NCBI GenBank assembly: GCA_001999425.1
Contig: MLHP01000011.1
Span: 90,449-154,448, forward strand
Origin: Rodentibacter genomosp. 2
Lineage (GTDB): Bacteria; Pseudomonadota; Gammaproteobacteria; Enterobacterales; Pasteurellaceae
Length of the DNA: 64,000 nt
Direction of reading: 5' to 3'
Below the pieces are notes generated by a model, which made no database searches, had not been told where the DNA came from, and saw nothing but the letters and a program-made list of their open reading frames with translations. The first letter of the stretch is position 1, and each line of letters opens with the position of its first letter. The position numbers and the translations under genes were made by a program. Shown here piece by piece: positions 36,346-47,761 of this stretch.

Positions 36346-37223
36346 TGAATTATCGACAATGGCTGGAGCAAGCCTCAGAAACTTTAAATCAAGCCAATCC
36401 TTATGAGAACGGTAAAAATGAGGCGTTGATTTTATTACAACAAGTTACCGGTAAATCCCGTACGCAAATTTTAGCCTTTGATGAAACCGAGATTGATGAA
36501 AAAGTGCGGTCAAATTTAACCGCACTTTTAGCTCGTCGTTTAAAAGGTGAGCCCATCGCCTATATTTTGGGTGAAAAAGAATTTTGGTCATTGCCGTTAA
36601 ATGTATCGAAAGAAACATTAATTCCCCGCCCCGATACAGAAATTTTAGTGGAATCCGCTTTACAGATTGCGAAGGAAAAACTTCAAGAAAATCCACCGCA
36701 CTTTAGCATATTGGATCTTGGCACGGGAACAGGGGCGATTGCTTTAGCCTTGGCATCAGAATTACGACCAATTTGTGAAAAACAACAGACCGAATTAAAC
36801 ATTATTGGGGTGGATTTGATCCCCGATGCGGTGGAATTGGCAAAATCCAATGCAGAAAAACATCAGCTTAATGTGGTTTTTTTACAAAGCAAATGGTTTG
36901 AAAAGGTAGAAGGGAAGTTTGATTTGATTGTGAGTAATCCTCCCTATATTGATGAAAAAGATGAACATTTAACACAAGGTGATGTGCGTTTTGAGCCGCT
37001 GTCCGCTTTAGTAGCGGAAGAAAATGGATATGCGGATTTACGCCATATTATTGAGCAAGCACCACATTATTTAACGGAAAATGGCGTATTGCTGCTTGAG
37101 CATGGTTGGCAACAGGGGCAAAAAGTGCGGTCTATTTTTCAGGAGAATTTTTGGCAAGCGGTTGAAACGGTGCGTGATTATGGCGACAATGAACGCGTAA
37201 CATACGGTTTTTGGAAGAGATGA
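36345..37223 (+). CDS. prmC: Release-factor glutamine methyltransferase PrmC (HemK)
   Basis: PrmC N5-methylates the GGQ glutamine of RF1 and RF2. The 292-residue protein has an N-terminal helical domain, the SAM loop LDLGTGTGAIALALASE and the catalytic SNPPYID motif. The start overlaps the RDD gene stop by one base. An inverted uptake-core pair (AAAAGTGCGGTCA...ACCGCACTTTT) occurs inside the coding region near 36500-36527, an unusual place for a hairpin. Confidence 0.96.
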   Translation: MNYRQWLEQASETLNQANPYENGKNEALILLQQVTGKSRTQILAFDETEIDEKVRSNLTALLARRLKGEPIAYILGEKEFWSLPLNVSKETLIPRPDTEILVESALQIAKEKLQENPPHFSILDLGTGTGAIALALASELRPICEKQQTELNIIGVDLIPDAVELAKSNAEKHQLNVVFLQSKWFEKVEGKFDLIVSNPPYIDEKDEHLTQGDVRFEPLSALVAEENGYADLRHIIEQAPHYLTENGVLLLEHGWQQGQKVRSIFQENFWQAVETVRDYGDNERVTYGFWKR

Positions 37224-38026
37224 TGAAATATAATAGACGTGCATTGTTCGATCAATTTGTCCGTTTTTATCATGTTATTTTTGATAATTACGGGGAATCA
37301 AAGGTCGCAATTCGAGGAAAAATGGGGGCTTTGGTACGCAAAGCACGCCGTGAAATTTCACCGGATTGGTCGGTTGAAGTGCGTATTCAGCGTTTATTGC
37401 AGCTGGTTTATCGAGATTGGGGCTTTCATTGCGATCCGAATAATTATTTCCGTTCAAGAAATCTGTATTTGCCTTATATCTTAGAATATCGAGAAGGAAT
37501 GCCGGTAAGCCTCGGTGCGATAATTTTATATCTCGCGGAAGCGTTGGATTTACCGATATATCCTGTCAATTTTCCAACGCAGCTTATTTTACGTGTGGAA
37601 ATTGATGACAAGGTAATATTTATTGATCCTTGGAACGGTAACTCTATTTCTCAAGAAAAATTACAACAGCTTTATGAAGGCGCTTTTGGTTTCGGTGCGC
37701 AAATTCAGCCGGAAGAACTTGAGCGTGCGGATCTCCAGCTCCTTTTTTCTCGTTTTGAGCAGCTTGCCAAAAATGCACTCATTCGCGAAGAACATAATGA
37801 TATGGCGTTTCGCTATATTGAATCACTGGTTCATCGTTCTGACGATCCCTATAATATCCGCGACCGCGGTTTAGTGCTGGCACAAATGGGGGCATATCCT
37901 ACCGCACTGAAAGATTTAGAATATTTTGTTGATAAATGTCCGCAAGATCCGACATCAACGTTCATTCGTACACAACTTTCAGAACTTAAAAATGAGCTTG
38001 AACAAGCTCCTTATGCTATTCATTAA
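37220..38026 (+). CDS. SirB1-family transglutaminase-like/TPR protein
   Basis: This 268-residue member of the SirB1 family has an N-terminal transglutaminase-like domain (RNLYLPYILEYREGMPVSLGAIILYLAEALDLPIYPVNFP, VIFIDPWNGNSIS) and a C-terminal tetratricopeptide-like region (IRDRGLVLAQMGAYPTALKDLEYFVDKCPQD). The catalytic cysteine of true transglutaminases is not apparent, so enzymatic activity is doubtful. Starts at 37220 or 37223 both overlap the prmC stop; GGAAGAG lies just upstream. It is regularly found between prmC and kdsA; its role is unknown. Confidence 0.85.
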   Translation: MMKYNRRALFDQFVRFYHVIFDNYGESKVAIRGKMGALVRKARREISPDWSVEVRIQRLLQLVYRDWGFHCDPNNYFRSRNLYLPYILEYREGMPVSLGAIILYLAEALDLPIYPVNFPTQLILRVEIDDKVIFIDPWNGNSISQEKLQQLYEGAFGFGAQIQPEELERADLQLLFSRFEQLAKNALIREEHNDMAFRYIESLVHRSDDPYNIRDRGLVLAQMGAYPTALKDLEYFVDKCPQDPTSTFIRTQLSELKNELEQAPYAIH

Positions 38027-38029
38027 TAA

Positions 38030-38893
<864 letters not shown>

Positions 38894-38898
38894 TGGCG

Positions 38899-38942
38899 AA
38901 GTGCGGTTAAAAACCACTCACATTTTTGACCGCACTTTTTTA
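38899..38942. terminator. Inverted uptake-pair terminator behind kdsA
   Basis: AAGTGCGGTTAAAAA and TTTTTGACCGCACTT form a long stem, followed by a T-run of six. Confidence 0.82.
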
Positions 38943-38961
38943 ACTAAAAAAGGAGAACATT

Positions 38962-39909
38962 ATGCAAATCGTATTTTTAGACAGTACCGCTATTCCAAAA
39001 TACATTCCGATTCCCCGCCCGAATTTTGAGCATGAATGGATTGAATATCCTCATACTTCGGCTGAACAAACTATTGAACGGGCGAAAAATGCGGATATTG
39101 TGATTACCAGTAAAGTCATCTTTGATCGTAACACCTTAGCGCAATTACCCAAACTTAAACTCATTGCGATTACCGCAACGGGAACCAATAATATTGACTT
39201 AGTTGCAGCAAAAGAGTTCGGTGTCGAAGTCAAAAACGTGACAGGGTATTCCAGCGTAACCGTACCCGAGCATGTGATGGGGTTAATTTTTTCTTTAAAA
39301 CACAGTCTTGCCGGTTGGTTGCGTGATCAAACCTCTGCAAAATGGGGAGAAAGCCAGCAGTTTTGTTACTTTGATTATCCGATTACTGATGTTCGAGGCT
39401 CTACCCTTGGCGTTTTTGGAAAAGGTTGTTTGGGTACGGAAGTCGGACGATTGGCGCAAGCTTTGGGAATGAATGTGCTTTACGCGGAACATAAAGAGGC
39501 TGCAACTTGCCGTGAAGGTTATACGCCTTTTGATCAAGTATTAAAGCAAGCGGATATTGTGACATTACATTGTCCATTGACGGAAACCACAAAAAATTTA
39601 ATCAATAGCGAAACCCTGTCACAAATGAAAAAAGGGGCATTTTTAATCAATACGGGGCGAGGGCCTTTAGTGGATGAAAATGCTTTATTGGCTGCATTAA
39701 CGAGTGGGCATTTAGGCGGTGCAGCTATAGATGTCATGATTAAAGAACCGCCGGAAAAAGACAATCCGCTGATTTTGGCAGCAAAAACGATGCCGAACTT
39801 AATTATTACCCCACATATTGCTTGGGCAAGTGATAGTGCTGTTACGACACTCGTGAAAAAAGTGACGCAAAGTATTGAAGATTTTGTTGCACAACTCAAG
39901 CAAAAGTAA
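38962..39909 (+). CDS. D-2-hydroxyacid dehydrogenase (HprA-like)
   Basis: This 315-residue NAD-dependent D-isomer 2-hydroxyacid dehydrogenase has GKGCLG as the nucleotide-binding loop in the Rossmann domain (about 146-151). The catalytic residues are present: arginine in NTGRGPLVDE, glutamate in IKEPPEKDNP and histidine in ITPHIAWAS. It resembles hydroxypyruvate/glycerate dehydrogenases, but the exact substrate is uncertain. AAAGGAGAA precedes the start, and lolC begins one base after its stop. Confidence 0.85.
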   Translation: MQIVFLDSTAIPKYIPIPRPNFEHEWIEYPHTSAEQTIERAKNADIVITSKVIFDRNTLAQLPKLKLIAITATGTNNIDLVAAKEFGVEVKNVTGYSSVTVPEHVMGLIFSLKHSLAGWLRDQTSAKWGESQQFCYFDYPITDVRGSTLGVFGKGCLGTEVGRLAQALGMNVLYAEHKEAATCREGYTPFDQVLKQADIVTLHCPLTETTKNLINSETLSQMKKGAFLINTGRGPLVDENALLAALTSGHLGGAAIDVMIKEPPEKDNPLILAAKTMPNLIITPHIAWASDSAVTTLVKKVTQSIEDFVAQLKQK

Positions 39910-39910
39910 T

Positions 39911-41092
39911 ATGCGTTTCCCCGTTTCTCTTTACATCGCCCTACGTTATTGGCGTGCTAAAAGCGCCGATCGTTTTGGGCGATTAGTCACCAATCTAGCC
40001 AGTTTCGGTATCGTTTTAGGCGTGATGGCATTAATTATTGTGCTTTCGGTGATGAATGGATTGGAGGGCTATCAAAAGCAACAGGTGCTTTCTTCCATTC
40101 CTCACGCCATTATCAGTCAAGAACAGCCGATTGCTACGGAAAAATCATTGCAAAACCTACCGCACTTTGTGCAAAAAGCCGTGCCGATTAATACCACAAA
40201 TGTGATTTATCAAACCTCTAAAGGTGTGAGCGCAGGACAAATCATTGGTGTGCGCTCATTTTCTGATGATCCTTTATTAGAAACGTTAGATAATACAAGT
40301 TTTAGTGATGTATTACCGACGGGCGAATTTAAATTGGTGATTGGCGATCAGCTTGCTCAAAAACTGGATGTTAATGTAGGCGATAAAATCCGTTTAATGA
40401 TTACGGAAAATAGTCAATACACGCCTTTTGGGCGAGTACCAATGCAACGCCTTTTTACCGTGAGCAACATTTATTTCGATAGCAGTGAGGTATCGGGTTA
40501 CACCGCGTTTGCTAATTTATCGGATATCGGGCGATTAATGCGCATTCAGCCGGAACTGGCTCAGGGTTATCGTTTATTCTTGAGCGATCCTTTCTTCATT
40601 ACTGAATTGCCTGACTATTTTCCTCATTATCAAATTAACGATTGGCGTGTGCAAAAAGGCGAATTTTTCCAAGCCGTGCGTATGGAAAAAAATATGATGG
40701 GGCTATTGATTAGCTTGATTATTGTCGTGGCGATTTCGAATATCATTACATCTTTGAGCTTGATGGTGGTGGATAAACAGGGTGAAATTGCCATTCTACA
40801 AACCCAAGGGCTAACAAAATCTCAGGTACGTTCGGTGTTTATTTATCAAGGCTTGTTAGTGGGATTGGTTGGTACGTTGATTGGGAGTTTATTCGGCGTG
40901 CTGATGACATTAAATTTGGCAGAGATAATAAGTGCGGTCAATCCGAATGGGGTTTTTCTACCAACATCAATCGAACCAATGCAAGTGGCGATTGTGATCC
41001 TGTTTTCCTTGTTATTATCTTTATTATCAACCATTTATCCGGCTTACCGTGCCGCCAAAACAGAGCCGGCAGAAGCCTTAAGATATGAATAG
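39911..41092 (+). CDS. lolC: Lipoprotein-releasing permease subunit LolC
   Basis: LolC, with LolD and LolE, extracts lipoproteins from the inner membrane and hands them to LolA. The 393-residue protein starts MRFPVSLYIALRYWRAKSADRFGR, has one N-terminal membrane span, a large periplasmic domain and three C-terminal spans with the MacB/FtsX-type end (IYPAYRAAKTEPAEALRYE). The ATG at 39911 is one base after the dehydrogenase stop; an upstream frame start lies inside that gene. In E. coli lolC is directly followed by lolD and lolE; here five biotin genes intervene. Confidence 0.93.
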   Translation: MRFPVSLYIALRYWRAKSADRFGRLVTNLASFGIVLGVMALIIVLSVMNGLEGYQKQQVLSSIPHAIISQEQPIATEKSLQNLPHFVQKAVPINTTNVIYQTSKGVSAGQIIGVRSFSDDPLLETLDNTSFSDVLPTGEFKLVIGDQLAQKLDVNVGDKIRLMITENSQYTPFGRVPMQRLFTVSNIYFDSSEVSGYTAFANLSDIGRLMRIQPELAQGYRLFLSDPFFITELPDYFPHYQINDWRVQKGEFFQAVRMEKNMMGLLISLIIVVAISNIITSLSLMVVDKQGEIAILQTQGLTKSQVRSVFIYQGLLVGLVGTLIGSLFGVLMTLNLAEIISAVNPNGVFLPTSIEPMQVAIVILFSLLLSLLSTIYPAYRAAKTEPAEALRYE

Positions 41093-41118
41093 CCACCTTC
41101 ATAAGATATAGATAAAGA

Positions 41119-42408
41119 ATGAACGAACAACAACTTTTAGCTTTTGATCGTCAGCATATTTGGCATCCGTATTCTTCGATTTATTCCGATATGCCTTTGT
41201 ATGCGGTAGAGCGTGCCGATGGCGTGAAAATTACACTCAAAAACGGGAAAACGTTAATTGACGGAATGTCCTCTTGGTGGGCGGCGTTACATGGTTATAA
41301 TCACCCGCGTTTAAATGAGGCGGCACAAAATCAATTAGCCCGCATGAGCCATATTATGTTTGGTGGTTTTACCCATACGCCGGCAGTCGAGTTGGCGCAA
41401 CTATTGGTGAAAATATTACCGGCGGGACTTGATAAAATTTTTTTCGCCGATAGTGGTTCGGTAGCCGTTGAAGTGGCAATGAAAATGGCTATTCAATATC
41501 AATATGCGAAAGGTGAACCGCACCGACAAAAATTTGCCACAATCCGCTCCGGTTATCATGGCGATACTTGGAATGCGATGTCGGTTTGTGATCCAATAAC
41601 CGGTATACATCATCTATTTCATCAAAGTTTACCGGTTCAATATTTTTTGCCTCAGCCTTGTATAACATTTTATGAATACTGGGATGAGCGCGCCATTGCC
41701 CCCCTTGCCAATTTATTACAAACACATCATAAAGAAATCGCCGCCTTAATTTTAGAGCCGATAGTGCAAGGGGCGGGCGGTATGTATTTTTATTCTCCGG
41801 AATACCTTGTTAAAGCTCAAGCGTTATGTCGTGAATACGGTGTTCTGTTAATTTTTGATGAAATTGCGACCGGTTTTGGGCGTACCGGTAAATTATTCGC
41901 CGCAGAGCACGCTGGCATTTCTCCCGATATTATGTGTATTGGCAAGGCATTGACGGGCGGTTATTTAACCTTATCGGCAACCATAACAACCGAAACAATT
42001 GCAGAAGTAATATGTAGCGGCGAAGCGAAATGTTTTATGCATGGCCCGACTTTTATGGCAAATCCTTTAGCTTGTGCTATTGCCGCCGAGTCCATTCGTT
42101 TATTGTTGGAAAGTCCATGGCAAGATCGGGTTCGACATATTGAAAAAGTATTACGTCGGCAGCTTTCGCCATTGGCAGAAAAACAGTATGTTAAAAATGT
42201 AAGGGTATTAGGCGCAATTGGCGTAGTAGAAATGCACAATGAAGTGAATATGAAAACACTTGTTCCGCGTTTTGTGGAAAATGGTGTATGGATTCGCCCT
42301 TTCGGAAAATTGGTTTATGTGATGCCGCCTTTTATTATTCAAGATAAAGAATTAGCTCAACTTACACAAGGTATGATTAATGCCTTAATGCAGGAATATG
42401 AGAAATAA
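41119..42408 (+). CDS. bioA: Adenosylmethionine-8-amino-7-oxononanoate aminotransferase
   Basis: BioA makes 7,8-diaminopelargonate using SAM as amino donor. The 429-residue fold-type I PLP enzyme begins with [23 protein letters not shown] and has [43 protein letters not shown] and the PLP lysine in [17 protein letters not shown]. It is the first gene of bioAFGCD, starting 26 bases behind lolC; I see no separate BirA operator. Confidence 0.96.
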   Translation: MNEQQLLAFDRQHIWHPYSSIYSDMPLYAVERADGVKITLKNGKTLIDGMSSWWAALHGYNHPRLNEAAQNQLARMSHIMFGGFTHTPAVELAQLLVKILPAGLDKIFFADSGSVAVEVAMKMAIQYQYAKGEPHRQKFATIRSGYHGDTWNAMSVCDPITGIHHLFHQSLPVQYFLPQPCITFYEYWDERAIAPLANLLQTHHKEIAALILEPIVQGAGGMYFYSPEYLVKAQALCREYGVLLIFDEIATGFGRTGKLFAAEHAGISPDIMCIGKALTGGYLTLSATITTETIAEVICSGEAKCFMHGPTFMANPLACAIAAESIRLLLESPWQDRVRHIEKVLRRQLSPLAEKQYVKNVRVLGAIGVVEMHNEVNMKTLVPRFVENGVWIRPFGKLVYVMPPFIIQDKELAQLTQGMINALMQEYEK

Positions 42409-42416
42409 GGAATAAA

Positions 42417-43559
42417 ATGGAAGATTTCCAAAAGCAATTAGCTTATTTAAAAAGCATGAATCAATATCGTTCGATTCCTTACTTAACACATCATGGGCGC
42501 TATATTGAACGAGACAATCAACGTATGCTGAATATGTCTTCTAATGATTATCTCGGATTGGCATCGAATGAAACGTTGCAGCGTGCTTTTTTTCAGCAAT
42601 ATGGCGCGGATTTACCGGCTTTGACTAGCTCATCGTCCCGTTTATTGACCGGTAATTTTCCCATTTATAATGATCTTGAACAGCTTATTGCTCACCAGTT
42701 TCAGCGAGAAAGCTGTTTGTTATTTAACAGTGGCTATCATGCTAATTTAGGTATTTTACCGGCATTAACGACACCCAAAAGTTTAATCTTGGCTGATAAA
42801 TTGGTACATGCCAGCATAATTGATGGCATTCGGTTAAGCCAATGCCGATTTTTTCGTTATCGCCATAATGATTATGATCATCTGCAACAACTTTTAGAAA
42901 AAAACGCCGGTAAATTTGACCGCACTTTTATCGTTACCGAATCTGTTTTTAGTATGGATGGCGATGTTGCGGATTTAGCCAGACTAGTAAAATTGAAAAA
43001 GCAGTTTCCTAATAGTTATCTTTATGTGGACGAAGCGCACGCTATTGGCGTTTATGGGGAAAAGGGTTTAGGGATTGCAGAGCAAACCGGCACGATTGGG
43101 GAGATTGATTTACTGGTCGGGACTTTTGGTAAAGCATTGGCTTCAATGGGTGCCTATGTGGTCTGTGATCAAATGTTGAAAGAGATCTTAATTAATCAAA
43201 TGCGTCCATTGATTTTTTCAACGGCATTACCTCCGCTTAATATGGCATGGACTTATTTTCTATTTGAACGTCTGCCACAATTTTCTCAAACAAGACAACA
43301 CTTAAATGAATTAAGTGCTTTTTTGCGTCATGAAGTGGCTCATCGCACAGGGAATATGCCAAGTTTGACCTGTATCGTGCCTTATATTTTAGGTGACAAC
43401 GAAGCAACACTAGAGAAAGCACATAGGCTACAGCAACAAGGCTATTACTGTTTGCCGATTCGTCCGCCAACCGTACCAAAAGGAACTTCCAGAATACGTT
43501 TATCGGTTACCGCTGATATGACAAAAGAAGAAATTACCGAATTTATCACCTGTTTGTAG
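42417..43559 (+). CDS. bioF: 8-amino-7-oxononanoate synthase
   Basis: BioF condenses pimeloyl-ACP with alanine. The 380-residue alpha-oxoamine synthase shows [51 protein letters not shown] and the PLP lysine in [30 protein letters not shown] is the ribosome site, directly behind bioA. Confidence 0.95.
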   Translation: MEDFQKQLAYLKSMNQYRSIPYLTHHGRYIERDNQRMLNMSSNDYLGLASNETLQRAFFQQYGADLPALTSSSSRLLTGNFPIYNDLEQLIAHQFQRESCLLFNSGYHANLGILPALTTPKSLILADKLVHASIIDGIRLSQCRFFRYRHNDYDHLQQLLEKNAGKFDRTFIVTESVFSMDGDVADLARLVKLKKQFPNSYLYVDEAHAIGVYGEKGLGIAEQTGTIGEIDLLVGTFGKALASMGAYVVCDQMLKEILINQMRPLIFSTALPPLNMAWTYFLFERLPQFSQTRQHLNELSAFLRHEVAHRTGNMPSLTCIVPYILGDNEATLEKAHRLQQQGYYCLPIRPPTVPKGTSRIRLSVTADMTKEEITEFITCL

Positions 43560-43566
43560 GCAAAAA

Positions 43567-44211
43567 ATGAAAATAAAATTTGAAGATCGTCAGGCTGGGA
43601 ACTTACTGGTCTATTTTGCCGGTTGGGGAACGCCAATCTCCTCAGTTTCTCATTTAACGATACCTGAAAATTACGATTTATTAATTTGCTATGACTATCG
43701 AGATCTTTTCTTGGATTTTGATTTTTCACGCTATCAAAAAATTCGTGTCGTCGCGTGGTCGATGGGCGTGTGGGTGGCCGAAAGAGTATTACAAGGAATT
43801 CCGCTCGAATCAGCAACGGCGGTCAATGGAACCGGATTACCCTGTGATGATCTGGTTGGCATTCCTTTTGCTGTTTTTAAAGGTACGTTAGATAATCTAA
43901 ATGAAACGACAAGAGCAAAATTTGAACGTAGGATTTGTGGTGATAAGGCTAATCTGGCCTTTTATCATTCGTTGCCTATGCGGGAATTTCAAGAAATTCA
44001 GCAAGAATTAACCGCACTTTTCCACGCGATTGAGCAAGATCGACGCACGGATTTAATTTTATGGACAAACGCTATTATTGGGCTTAAGGATAAAATTTTT
44101 TCTCCTGAAAATCAGCAACGTTATTGGTGTACACGCTGTAAGATTAACGAGATAGAGGGGGAACATTATTTATTTTCCCGTTTAACACATTGGGCGCAGC
44201 TATGGAATTAG
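43567..44211 (+). CDS. bioG: Pimeloyl-ACP methyl ester esterase BioG
   Basis: BioG removes the methyl group from pimeloyl-ACP methyl ester, the step done by BioH in E. coli. The 214-residue protein is of the DUF452/BioG alpha/beta-hydrolase type: FAGWGTPISSV near the start, nucleophile elbow VAWSMGVWVAER and a late histidine in EGEHYLFSRL. Its place between bioF and bioC is typical of Pasteurellaceae and explains the absence of bioH here. It overlaps bioC by 10 bases. Confidence 0.9.
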   Translation: MKIKFEDRQAGNLLVYFAGWGTPISSVSHLTIPENYDLLICYDYRDLFLDFDFSRYQKIRVVAWSMGVWVAERVLQGIPLESATAVNGTGLPCDDLVGIPFAVFKGTLDNLNETTRAKFERRICGDKANLAFYHSLPMREFQEIQQELTALFHAIEQDRRTDLILWTNAIIGLKDKIFSPENQQRYWCTRCKINEIEGEHYLFSRLTHWAQLWN

Positions 44212-44978
44212 AGGCGAAACTCGTTGAAAAACAACGTATTCGGCAGCATTTTCATAAAGTCCTTGATTGCTATGACGACCATGCTTGGATACAGCAGAAA
44301 ATCAATCGGCGGCTGCTTTCTTACATCATGGCGAGCTTGCCTACCTGTTCACTTGAAAATGTGTTAGAACTTGGCTGTGGCACGGGGCAATTAAGCAAAC
44401 AGTTACAGCAACATATTCACGCCAATTATTGGATGTTTAATGATCTTTGCGATGTTAAAGATCGGCTAAAGAAAAAGTTATCTCAACCCTTTGAATTTCA
44501 TTGTGGTGATGCCGAGCAGTTTTCCTTTAAGCGAACCTATGATCTGATTGTGAGTGCTTCCGCCGTACAATGGTTTCATCATCAAGCATCATTTATTGAA
44601 CATTGTAAAAAAGGATTAAGCCGAGACGGTTTGTTGGCGATAGCGACTTTTGGTCAGGAAAATTTGTATGAAATTCGTGCCTTAACAAATATCGGGTTGA
44701 TTTACCCGAGTTTGTCTGATTGGAAAGCGTGGCTACAAGATGATTTTGAATTGCTGTATGCAGAAATAACTACAGAAGAGTTGTTTTTTCCAACACCGCT
44801 TGATGTGTTAAAACACCTTAAGCAAACCGGAGTGACTGCAACAGGGCAAGGCACTTGGACAAAGCAAAAATTACACACATTTATTGAGCAATATCAACGG
44901 TATTTTTCTTTACCTAGCCAACAACAAGTGCGACTGACTTATCAACCGCTATGGATTGTTGCACGATATAAACGATAA
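44202..44978 (+). CDS. bioC: Malonyl-ACP O-methyltransferase BioC
   Basis: BioC methylates malonyl-ACP to disguise it as a primer for pimelate synthesis. The 258-residue class I SAM methyltransferase has [14 protein letters not shown] (SAM loop), the [22 protein letters not shown] region and the C-terminal [13 protein letters not shown]. The ATG at 44202, inside the end of bioG, is taken as start; a TTG four codons earlier is also in frame. Overlap implies translational coupling. Confidence 0.93.
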   Translation: MELEAKLVEKQRIRQHFHKVLDCYDDHAWIQQKINRRLLSYIMASLPTCSLENVLELGCGTGQLSKQLQQHIHANYWMFNDLCDVKDRLKKKLSQPFEFHCGDAEQFSFKRTYDLIVSASAVQWFHHQASFIEHCKKGLSRDGLLAIATFGQENLYEIRALTNIGLIYPSLSDWKAWLQDDFELLYAEITTEELFFPTPLDVLKHLKQTGVTATGQGTWTKQKLHTFIEQYQRYFSLPSQQQVRLTYQPLWIVARYKR

Positions 44979-44988
44979 AGAGGAAATT

Positions 44989-45630
44989 ATGGGCAAGGTA
45001 ATATTTATTTCCGGGATTGATACGGACGTGGGGAAAACGGTTGCAACGGGGCTTTATGCTAGCGCACTTATGGCGCAGGGCTTTTCCGTCATTACACAAA
45101 AAATGATTCAGACCGGTTGTCGAGAGATAGCCGATGATTTGTTGATGCATCGTAAAATTCAGAAAATTGATTTAACCGAAGACGATCTTAATAGGACGAC
45201 TTGCCCTTATCTTTTTGAATATCCCTGTTCACCGCATTTAGCAGCAAAAAAACAAGGATGTGTTATTGATACAAAAAAGATAGAAAAATCGACCGCACTT
45301 TTGGCTGAAAAATACGATTATGTATTGCTTGAAGGTGCCGGTGGATTGATGGTTCCTTACAATGATAGGGAAACTACGTTGGATTATATTCAAGCTCACG
45401 GTTATCCATTGGTACTGGTGACATCGGGCAAGCTCGGGAGTATTAATCATACATTGCTCAGTTTAGAAGCGTGCAAAACACGAAATATTAATGTATTGCG
45501 CGTGTTATATAACCTTTATCCGGAATATGATCCTATTATTTCTGAAGAAACACAGCGGTATTTAAAACATTACCTTGCGCGGTTTTTTCCTAATACACAA
45601 TTTGAATCTTTTGAAAAACTGCCAATTTAA
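44989..45630 (+). CDS. bioD: Dethiobiotin synthetase BioD
   Basis: BioD closes the ureido ring of dethiobiotin with ATP and CO2. The 213-residue protein carries the P-loop GIDTDVGKT (residues 9-17; most homologs have GTDTDVGKT) and [12 protein letters not shown]. The start at 44989 follows AAGAGGAAA; a longer frame running into bioC has no support. bioB, needed for the last step, is not in the window. Confidence 0.95.
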   Translation: MGKVIFISGIDTDVGKTVATGLYASALMAQGFSVITQKMIQTGCREIADDLLMHRKIQKIDLTEDDLNRTTCPYLFEYPCSPHLAAKKQGCVIDTKKIEKSTALLAEKYDYVLLEGAGGLMVPYNDRETTLDYIQAHGYPLVLVTSGKLGSINHTLLSLEACKTRNINVLRVLYNLYPEYDPIISEETQRYLKHYLARFFPNTQFESFEKLPI

Positions 45631-45670
45631 TCAGGGACTATATGGAAATGTGATAGACTGACGCACATTA

Positions 45671-45699
45671 TTGTCACTTATCTAAACTGAATTTATCAG
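45671..45699 (+). promoter_or_regulatory. Candidate promoter of lolDE
   Basis: TTGTCA and a weak TATCAG are 17 bases apart in the 87-base gap between bioD and lolD. It would let lolD-lolE be expressed independently of the biotin genes. Confidence 0.35.
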
Positions 45700-45717
45700 T
45701 CAAAATATGAGTAAAAA

Positions 45718-46404
45718 ATGAATCAATATTTATTAGAATGTAAAGATATTAACAAATTCTATCAAGAAGGTGATAACCAAACTCAAGTGCTAAAAGGCGT
45801 TTCTTTTGCCATGAAACCTAATGAGTTGGTTGCGATTGTGGGTAGTTCCGGTTCCGGAAAAAGTACACTTTTACACACGTTGGGGGGATTAGATCAACCA
45901 AGTAGTGGAGAAGTCTTTATTAAAGGGCAATCGCTGCAAAAAGCCTCTGAATCAGAATTGGCAAAGTTGCGTAACCAGAATCTAGGCTTTGTGTACCAAT
46001 TTCATCATTTAATGGCGGATTTTAGCGCGTTGGAAAATGTGATGATGCCGATGTTGATTGGCAATCAAAACAAAACGGAAGCCAAAGATAGGGCGGAAAA
46101 AATGCTCAGTGCGGTGGGGTTAAGCCATCGAATTTTTCACCGTCCCTCTGCGCTTTCCGGTGGAGAACGCCAACGTGTTGCGATTGCACGTGCATTGGTG
46201 AATAATCCTGCTTTAGTGCTGGCTGATGAACCGACAGGGAATTTGGATCATAAAACGACAGAAAGTATTTTTGAGTTGATTCAAACCTTAAACCAAGAAC
46301 AACAAATCGCTTTTTTGTTGGTTACTCATGATATGGAATTGGCGAAAAAATTATCCCGTTGTCTGACCATGCAAGATGGTGTGTTGAGGGAAGGAACACA
46401 ATGA
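45718..46404 (+). CDS. lolD: Lipoprotein-releasing system ATPase LolD
   Basis: LolD powers the LolCDE exporter. The 228 residues contain Walker [10 protein letters not shown] at 42-50, signature [15 protein letters not shown] and Walker [12 protein letters not shown], with the [24 protein letters not shown] segment typical of LolD (Q-loop and coupling to LolC/E). It overlaps lolE by 4 bases. Confidence 0.95.
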   Translation: MNQYLLECKDINKFYQEGDNQTQVLKGVSFAMKPNELVAIVGSSGSGKSTLLHTLGGLDQPSSGEVFIKGQSLQKASESELAKLRNQNLGFVYQFHHLMADFSALENVMMPMLIGNQNKTEAKDRAEKMLSAVGLSHRIFHRPSALSGGERQRVAIARALVNNPALVLADEPTGNLDHKTTESIFELIQTLNQEQQIAFLLVTHDMELAKKLSRCLTMQDGVLREGTQ

Positions 46405-47651
46405 ATACCCCTTTCTTTATCAGTTGGCGTTATCAGCTTGGCAAGCAAAAAAATCCCTTAGTGTCGCTTATTTCAAAATTTTCATCGATTGGTATTGCCC
46501 TTGGTGTGGCAGTATTAATCGTGGGATTGAGTGCAATGAATGGTTTTGAGCGCGAGTTGAATCAGCGAATTCTCGCTGTTGTACCTCATGCCGAGATTGT
46601 GATTAGTCCTTATGGTGATGAACAAACCATTAATCAATGGCAACGTCTTGCCACTCGTTTAAAAACAAACGAAAAAATTACCGCACTTTCGCCTTTTGTC
46701 AGTTTTACCGCATTGGTTGAGAATGGGAGTAAACTCAAAGTCGTACAGGTAAAAGGGGTTGATAAAAATGCAGAAGATAAAGTCAGCTCTTTGGGGAAAT
46801 TTGTCGAAGCTAAGGGATGGCAAAAATTTGGAAAAGAGGGCGGGTTAGTCCTCGGTTCAGGTATTGCGAAAGAGCTTGATGTACAAGTCGGCGATTGGGT
46901 TTCTTTATTGGTTTCACAACAAAATAATGAAGAGCAATTATCTCAACCTCATCGTGAACGCGTGCAAATTAGCGGTATTTTACGTTTAGACGGACAATTA
47001 GATCACAGTTATGCTTTGCTGGCATTGCCACAGGCGCAGGAATTGTTGGGCTATCAGGCAGATCAAATTACCGGTTTAGAGATTAAAGTTGATGATCCTT
47101 TTAAGGTTCAAGAGGTGGATTATTCAACATTACGGGATTATCCGCAGTTACTCTATGTGCAAAATTGGATTGCTAAATTTGGCTATATGTATCGCGATAT
47201 TCAGCTTATTCGCACTGTAATGTATATTGCGATGGTATTGGTGATCGGCGTGGCGTGTTTCAATATTGTGTCCACCTTGATTATGGCGGTAAAAGATAAA
47301 CAAGGCGACATTGCGATTATGCGTACACTTGGTGCAAATAACGGTTTTATTAAGCGTATTTTCGTCTGGTACGGCTTGCAAGCAGGGATGAAAGGGTGTT
47401 TAATAGGGATCATTCTTGGCGTGATTTTGGCGTTGAATTTAACCTCGCTTATTCAAAGCCTAGAATATTTACTCGGAAAGAAATTGCTGTCGGACGGCAT
47501 TTATTTTGTTGATTTTCTTCCTAGCGAGCTTCATTGGCAAGATGTTTTGTTAGTTTTAGTCGCTGCGTTAGTTTTAAGCCTCTTGGCAAGCCTTTATCCG
47601 GCAAGTCGAGCAGCTAAACTTCAACCGGCTCGGGTATTGAGCAATCAGTAA
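46401..47651 (+). CDS. lolE: Lipoprotein-releasing permease subunit LolE
   Basis: LolE is the second permease of the lipoprotein exporter. The 416-residue protein begins [40 protein letters not shown], with an N-terminal span, a periplasmic domain and three C-terminal spans ending [19 protein letters not shown]. The ATG at 46401 overlaps the lolD stop (ATGA). It is a paralog of LolC, encoded 5.3 kb upstream. Confidence 0.94.
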   Translation: MNTPFFISWRYQLGKQKNPLVSLISKFSSIGIALGVAVLIVGLSAMNGFERELNQRILAVVPHAEIVISPYGDEQTINQWQRLATRLKTNEKITALSPFVSFTALVENGSKLKVVQVKGVDKNAEDKVSSLGKFVEAKGWQKFGKEGGLVLGSGIAKELDVQVGDWVSLLVSQQNNEEQLSQPHRERVQISGILRLDGQLDHSYALLALPQAQELLGYQADQITGLEIKVDDPFKVQEVDYSTLRDYPQLLYVQNWIAKFGYMYRDIQLIRTVMYIAMVLVIGVACFNIVSTLIMAVKDKQGDIAIMRTLGANNGFIKRIFVWYGLQAGMKGCLIGIILGVILALNLTSLIQSLEYLLGKKLLSDGIYFVDFLPSELHWQDVLLVLVAALVLSLLASLYPASRAAKLQPARVLSNQ

Positions 47652-47676
47652 ACGGAACAGTTAATTTTTTTGCTAT

Positions 47677-47694
47677 GAACTAGTTTACTAGTAC
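47677..47694 (+). promoter_or_regulatory. TrpR-like operator upstream of aroG
   Basis: GAACTAGTTTACTAGTAC is nearly the trp operator consensus GTACTAGTTAACTAGTAC, with an ACTAGT half on each side. It lies 68 bases before aroG, which suggests repression by TrpR with tryptophan. Confidence 0.72.
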
Positions 47695-47761
47695 AAGAAA
47701 TAAGTGTAGAGTATTTGCAATTTTCAAACACAACATTTTTACAATTATAAGAGAGTGATAT

